This document shows positions 60,009-64,000 of a stretch of DNA of 64,000 bases, in pieces. The DNA comes from DASVEG01 sp035540495 (GTDB lineage: Bacteria > Actinomycetota > Acidimicrobiia > Acidimicrobiales > CADCTF01): positions 62,001 to 126,000 of the forward strand of contig DATLGL010000027.1 of NCBI GenBank assembly GCA_035540495.1, read 5' to 3'. The notes under the pieces were generated by a model. That model saw only the letters and a list, made by a program, of their open reading frames with translations, ran no database searches and had not been told where the DNA came from. Each line of letters opens with the position of its first letter. Position 1 is the first letter of the stretch. The position numbers and the translations under genes were made by a program.

Positions 60009-61850
60009 TCAGGCGCTGGCGAGGTAGGCCTGGTGCAGGCGGGCGTACGCGCCGCTCGACACCAGCAGCTCGTCGTGGGTGCCTCGTTCCACGATCCGCC
60101 CCTCGTCGATCACGAGGATCTCGTCGGCCGCGGCGACCGTCGACAACCGGTGCGCGATCACCAGACGAGCGGTGTCGGCGAAGATCTCCGTGAGCGCCGT
60201 CGTGAGAGCGACCTCGGTGATGTTGTCGAGGTGGGCCGTCGCCTCGTCGAGGATGACCGCGCTCGGCTTGCGGAGGATCGCTCGAGCGATCGCGATGCGC
60301 TGACGCTCGCCTCCCGACAGTCGAGCGCCACGCTCCCCCGCGATCGTGTTGTAGCCGGCGGGCAGCTCGTGGATCCGTTCGTGGATCTGCGCGGCGCGGC
60401 ACGCCGCAACGAGCTCCTTCTCCGACACCTCGCCGAGACCGAAGGTGATGTTGTTGCGGATCGTGTCGTGGAAGAGGTGCGCGTCCTGGGTCACGAACGC
60501 GACGCTCGGCCGTGGCACGTCGTGGCTCCCGTCGGGCGCCACGCCGTCGACGAGCACGTGCCCACGGTCGGGGCGATACAGACCGGCGGCCAGCGCAGCG
60601 ATCGTGCTCTTCCCCGATCCGGTTGCGCCGACGAGCGCGACGATCGAGCCCCGCGGCACCGTGAAGTCGACGTCGCGCAGCTCGAACCCGGCGTCGTCGC
60701 CTGGTTCGGCCCGGTTGCCGAGACTCGGCAGGATCACCCTGCTCGCCTCGGGATAGCGGAACGACACGTTCGCGAACTCGATCCCCTGCGAGATCCGAGG
60801 GATCGGTGCGAGCTCTTCGATCAACGACGGACGCCGCCCGCCGGGCTCGAACTCGAGGACCTCGAACACCCGCTCCATCGCGGCCAGTGACCGGGAGATG
60901 TCCATCCGGCTGGTGGCCAGCACAGACATGGGCTGCTGGACGATGCCGACGTAGAACAGGAGGAGCACCAACGTCGAGACGGTCAGCTGGCCTCGGGTGA
61001 CGAGGTAGCCGCCGCCTGCGAGCGCGCCGGCGGTTGCGATCGCCGTGATGGTCGCGATCACCGCGTCGAGGTTCATCAACCGGAACCGGATGTTGATGAG
61101 GCAGTCGCGCAGCTTTCCCGCCACGGCGACGAACGCGTTCAGCTCCTGCTCCGGGTCGCCGTAGAGCTTCACGACCGTGGCGCCCGACACGTTGAGGCGC
61201 TGCTCGGCGCGGATGTGGAGCTGCGATGACAGCTGGAAGCTGTTGTACGCACGTGCCTGAGCCGCCCGCGTCTCGCGCCGGATGAGCCAAGCCGAAGGCA
61301 CTGCGAGCACGAAGATCACGAGCAGGCGCGGGTTGACGAACGCGAGGACGATCGTCGCCCCCGTCAGCGTCAACACGCTTCGCATGACCGCGACGGCGTT
61401 CGACGACAGCAGGTTCTCGGCTGCGTTCACCTCGTTGGTGATCCGGTTGAGGAGCGCTCCGGTGTTGGCCCGGGCGAAGAACGACAGCGGCATCCGCTGA
61501 AACTTGTCGTAGAGCGCGGCCTGGAGATCGGCGATGAGGCCGTAGCCGAGGCGGAGGCTCTGGCGGGCGAGGAAGACGTTGAGGACGCCGTTGGTGATGC
61601 CGACGACGCCCACCAGCGCGGCCCACCGCAGGACGTCAGGAAGTGGATCAGGGTTGTCGATGAGGGTCTCGAACACGCGCCGGTAGAGGAACGGCATCGA
61701 CAGGGGCAGGGCCGTCGTGATGATCACGAGGGCGAACACGCCGAGCAGCCCGCGCAGGTTCGGGCGCAGGAAGAAGCCGAGGTGGCGCTTCACCTCCGGT
61801 CGTCGAAGGAAAGCCGTCAGGCCGCTGTGGGCCTGGAGCATCGAGAACAT
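60009..61850 (-). CDS. ABC exporter, fused permease-ATPase (third unit)
   Basis: A 613-residue exporter protein with six transmembrane helices and an ATPase: Walker A 'GATGSGKST', 'AFVTQDAHLFHDTIRNNI', signature 'LSGGERQRIAIARA', Walker B 'AVILDEATAHLD' (canonical Glu) and H-loop 'VIAHRLST'. Between the permease and ATPase is an extra loop ('SLGNRAEPGDDAGF') not usual in the family. It may act as a homodimer. It is separated from the heterodimeric pair by 363 bases and is divergent from the SCP2-like gene. The cargo is unknown. Confidence 0.93.
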   Translation of the reverse strand: MFSMLQAHSGLTAFLRRPEVKRHLGFFLRPNLRGLLGVFALVIITTALPLSMPFLYRRVFETLIDNPDPLPDVLRWAALVGVVGITNGVLNVFLARQSLRLGYGLIADLQAALYDKFQRMPLSFFARANTGALLNRITNEVNAAENLLSSNAVAVMRSVLTLTGATIVLAFVNPRLLVIFVLAVPSAWLIRRETRAAQARAYNSFQLSSQLHIRAEQRLNVSGATVVKLYGDPEQELNAFVAVAGKLRDCLINIRFRLMNLDAVIATITAIATAGALAGGGYLVTRGQLTVSTLVLLLFYVGIVQQPMSVLATSRMDISRSLAAMERVFEVLEFEPGGRRPSLIEELAPIPRISQGIEFANVSFRYPEASRVILPSLGNRAEPGDDAGFELRDVDFTVPRGSIVALVGATGSGKSTIAALAAGLYRPDRGHVLVDGVAPDGSHDVPRPSVAFVTQDAHLFHDTIRNNITFGLGEVSEKELVAACRAAQIHERIHELPAGYNTIAGERGARLSGGERQRIAIARAILRKPSAVILDEATAHLDNITEVALTTALTEIFADTARLVIAHRLSTVAAADEILVIDEGRIVERGTHDELLVSSGAYARLHQAYLASA

Positions 61851-61961
61851 CGGGCGACCCCCCAGTCGTGAACGGCGAACTATCTCACAGGCGTCTTGTC
61901 GTGTCCCCGGCTTATGCTCGGCGTGTCCTTCGGGGGGAGGACCAGAGCCTGGGGGTCTTCG

Positions 61962-62834
61962 ATGTCACAGACCATCGAGCGCGACGTGCTCGAGGAACTT
62001 GCCGCGGTGCCGCGAGATCAGCTCTCGGTCAGGCTCGACGAGCTCGACCCGCAGATGGTGGTCGACGCCGTCGCTCGCCGATTCGCAGCACGGCTCGACC
62101 GCAAGCAGATGGGGAAGTCCGGGATCGTGATCCAGGAGGTCTGCCACACCAACGACGACGCCGTGTCGACCTACATCACCTGGTCGAAGCACGGGTTCGA
62201 CGTGAGCCCCACCTACGTCGGGACACGCCGTCCGACACGCATGGAGTGGCAGCGCCTCAGCGACGCGGTCGACTACGAGCTCGATCGCATCACGTTGCAA
62301 GGCGTCGCGCTGGTCGAGCGGTTCAGCATGGCGGGCACGTCCGAGGAGATCGAGACGATCTTCAACGCCGAGAACGTCGGCAACCGGATGGGCCACGTGA
62401 TCCGCAGCATCTGGTCGAGCCGGAACATGCCGGAGCGCCAGCGCGAGAAGGCGCTGCGTGGGCTCGACGTCGGGATGCTCCTGCTCGAGCAACAGCAGGC
62501 GATGAACGAAGCCCTCCGCATCTTCAACCTGCTGCCCGAGCTCGACGGCCGTGTCATCGAGTTCCGCATCGACGAGGGTGACAAGACCCACGTCGTCCAG
62601 TCGATCTACACCGCTGACGGTGCGCGTGAGGTACCCGGCGAGACCGTCGAGCGTCACGCGCTCCTGCACTTCCTGCGCCCGGTCGACTTCGCCCAGTGGA
62701 TCAACGGCAAGACGAACGTTCCGGCCATCGCGATGGAAGGCCACCTCAAGGTCGACGGCGACTTCCACCTCCTGGAGATCCTCGCCCGCCTGCCCGAGCC
62801 GTTCGACCCCGCGGAGCGCTGGGGCACCTTCTGA
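61962..62834 (+). CDS. SCP2-like C-terminal domain protein
   Basis: A 290-residue soluble protein. The C-terminal third ('GKTNVPAIAMEGHLKVDGDFHLLEILARLPEPF') has the G...G.l...GD pattern of SCP2 sterol/lipid-carrier domains. The N-terminal 190 residues ('SVRLDELDPQMVVDAVARRFAARL', 'RNMPERQREKALRGLDVG') are not recognised. A purine-rich GGGGG at 61951-61955 precedes the ATG at 61962; the longer frame from 61896 is not supported by a ribosome binding site. A possible -10 box, TATGCT, is at 61913-61918. The function is probably lipid or acyl-CoA binding. Confidence 0.75.
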   Translation: MSQTIERDVLEELAAVPRDQLSVRLDELDPQMVVDAVARRFAARLDRKQMGKSGIVIQEVCHTNDDAVSTYITWSKHGFDVSPTYVGTRRPTRMEWQRLSDAVDYELDRITLQGVALVERFSMAGTSEEIETIFNAENVGNRMGHVIRSIWSSRNMPERQREKALRGLDVGMLLLEQQQAMNEALRIFNLLPELDGRVIEFRIDEGDKTHVVQSIYTADGAREVPGETVERHALLHFLRPVDFAQWINGKTNVPAIAMEGHLKVDGDFHLLEILARLPEPFDPAERWGTF

Positions 62835-62843
62835 CCGTCCGGG

Positions 62844-63764
62844 TCAGTTCGACAGACGATCGAGCGTGGCTTCGATCACTGCCTCCACGCGCGCCGTCAT
62901 CCCCGCCGTGTCGACCGACGTGCGTCCTGCGACCTGCATCGGTATGAACCGCGGCCAGTCGTCGCCGTAGACGCACAGCTCGGCCAGGTCCCACCACGGG
63001 TCCACCATCGCGCCCGCCTCCGCTTCGTACATCCGGAGGAACTCCTCGGCCCACTCGGGACTGAACAGGACCGCAAGGTTCAGACGGCAGTGGCCGACGT
63101 CGACGTCTGCCGGCCCCAGGCACGCGCTCCCCCAGTCGAGGACCGCGGCGAGCCGGTCGCGCACCCACAGCAGGTTGAAGTGCTGGTAATCGCGGTGGAC
63201 CAGCCGCGGCGTGTAGCTCGGCGACTGCTCCCGGAGCGCGCCGTGGGCGACACGCCACAGGTCTGGCCGCGTGGCGTTCGAAGGCACGCGCAGCTTCTCG
63301 ATCTCGAGCCACGACTCGAACGGCTTCGCGTCGATCGAGACCTGGTGGATCCGCGCACCGGTGTGCGCCATCTGACCCAACCAGTGGGCGCCGTCCCGAG
63401 GCCGGAGGTGGACGCGACCGGGAACGTGCTCCATCAACAGCGCCGGCCGTCCGCCCGCGCCCTCTCCGGTGATCGAGGCGCCGAGCAGGTGTGGGACCGC
63501 GACGCCGATGTCGGCGTTCTCGAGCGCCCTGAGCACCTGCACCTCCTCGGCGATGAACACCGAGGGGTCACCCCAGTCGTCGCGAAGGAAGCGGCGCAGC
63601 ACGACCGAGCCGTGGCTGCCGTCGATGTAGGCGAGTCGCACCCGGTGGACAACCGACGCGATGCCACCACGGAGGCGCCGCCAGCCGACCGTGGTCGCGC
63701 CGCGTCCGGCCGTGCGTTCGACCCATCGCAGAGCCTCCGCCGGCGGTCCCGCCCGTTCCAGCAC
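62844..63764 (-). CDS. Phosphotransferase (APH/choline kinase-like)
   Basis: A 306-residue kinase-fold protein with the Brenner-type catalytic loop 'LVHRDYQHFNLLW' (HxDxxxxN), the metal-binding Asp in 'AVLDWGSACLGPADVDVGHC', and an N-lobe 'VVHRVRLAYIDGSHGSVVLRRF'. This is the aminoglycoside/macrolide phosphotransferase (APH) superfamily, whose members also phosphorylate choline, homoserine and other small alcohols. A resistance role is not implied by sequence. GTG start at 63764. It is convergent with the SCP2-like gene, with 9 bases between stops. Confidence 0.9.
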   Translation of the reverse strand: MLERAGPPAEALRWVERTAGRGATTVGWRRLRGGIASVVHRVRLAYIDGSHGSVVLRRFLRDDWGDPSVFIAEEVQVLRALENADIGVAVPHLLGASITGEGAGGRPALLMEHVPGRVHLRPRDGAHWLGQMAHTGARIHQVSIDAKPFESWLEIEKLRVPSNATRPDLWRVAHGALREQSPSYTPRLVHRDYQHFNLLWVRDRLAAVLDWGSACLGPADVDVGHCRLNLAVLFSPEWAEEFLRMYEAEAGAMVDPWWDLAELCVYGDDWPRFIPMQVAGRTSVDTAGMTARVEAVIEATLDRLSN

Positions 63765-63812
63765 ACCGGAGATCGTGACAGAGCCTCCGCTTGGCCCGGG
63801 TGCCGACCGGGG

Positions 63813-64000
63813 TCAGGTCACCTGGTCGTCGATGCTCTTGCGGTCGAAGTAGACACGCTCGCAGACGATGCGATCGTCGCCTTCAGCGAACAGGAACAAC
63901 GCGACCATCCGCGACCGGAACGACTTGCCGCTGTCGACGTGCGTTCCGAGGAGATCGAACTCGGCGATCACCCCGTCGTCGCCCGCGGGACGCAACACGG
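63813..64000 (-). CDS. SnoaL/NTF2-like protein (5' end cut by window edge)
   Basis: The visible 62 codons ('AEFDLLGTHVDSGKSFRSRMVALFLF' to 'IVCERVYFDRKSIDDQVT') read as the second half of an NTF2/SnoaL-like cone domain: beta strands with 'G.ev.s...f....' followed by 'ER.Y.D...i..Q.'. The frame continues to the right edge without a start. Family members are isomerases, cyclases or hydrolases of small hydrophobic compounds. A small pocket protein is likely; the function is not decidable from half the domain. Confidence 0.7.
   Translation of the reverse strand, partial: VLRPAGDDGVIAEFDLLGTHVDSGKSFRSRMVALFLFAEGDDRIVCERVYFDRKSIDDQVT

Overview
The window is about 70% G+C, densely packed and full of 4-base stop/start overlaps (ATGA, GTGA, TTGA). 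It encodes many enzyme families typical of aerobic Actinobacteria: F420-type luciferase-like oxidoreductases, cytochromes P450, an acyl-CoA dehydrogenase, an SCP2-like protein and a form-II molybdenum hydroxylase subunit. Proteins carrying an N-terminal 'WYPPE' motif or C-terminal 'DGGVFTFGDA' repeats point to the class Acidimicrobiia (for example an Ilumatobacter-like or uncultured marine/soil lineage). The lineage is an inference; there is no rRNA in the window, and I saw no tRNA gene, CRISPR array or insertion sequence.

Layout. 1-4174 (minus): an MFS exporter cut by the left edge, a DUF4153-like membrane protein, and an OmpR-type two-component pair. 4244-5545 (minus): two tandem TenA-like genes, the distal one frameshifted. 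5544-6752 (plus): a cytochrome P450. 6664-15090 (minus): a seven-gene operon for a LIV/HAAT-type ABC importer (substrate-binding protein, two unknown envelope proteins, fused LivH-LivM permease, LivG, LivF) ending in a TetR regulator; all six junctions are ATGA overlaps. 15234-21432 (plus): a diiron ferritin-like oxygenase, a sarcosine-oxidase-like flavoenzyme, GNAT, YdeI-like protein, orphan CoxL-type molybdenum subunit and an SDR. 21433-26910: a nitroreductase broken by two single-base deletions, a GH29 fucosidase, a sialidase/VPS10-like propeller with a MoaD-like partner, an F420 oxidoreductase and a GGDEF protein fused to a ribbon-helix-helix (RHH) domain.

27033-34922 (plus): a second LIV/HAAT importer in which both ATPases are fused (LivG-LivF) and both permeases are fused (LivH-LivM), followed by a GldA/F/G-like ABC exporter. 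34937-38320: a pilin-like membrane protein, a DEAD-box RNA helicase and acyl-CoA thioesterase II. 38322-42401 (minus): a MarR-MFS pair under a perfect 25-bp palindrome, an acyl-CoA dehydrogenase and a second P450 with a glycine-rich insertion. 42608-50762: two little-characterised genes (one CmcJ/AsaB-like), an XRE-nucleotidyltransferase module resembling a toxin-antitoxin pair, a siderophore-interacting flavoprotein, an F420 oxidoreductase with an MFS gene, and a VWA protein divergent from a sigma-like gene.

50763-64000: an 18-bp-arm hairpin plus 17-bp tandem repeats in a convergent gap; an MFS-NTF2-ABC1 kinase triple fusion of about 1,076 residues; an M15 peptidase with propeller-like repeats; a heterodimeric ABC exporter and a third ABC exporter; an SCP2-like protein; an APH-type kinase; and a SnoaL-like gene cut by the right edge. 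The strongest novelty candidates are the triple fusion, the GGDEF-RHH fusion with AT-rich direct repeats at its start, and the two unknown proteins embedded in the first ABC operon.
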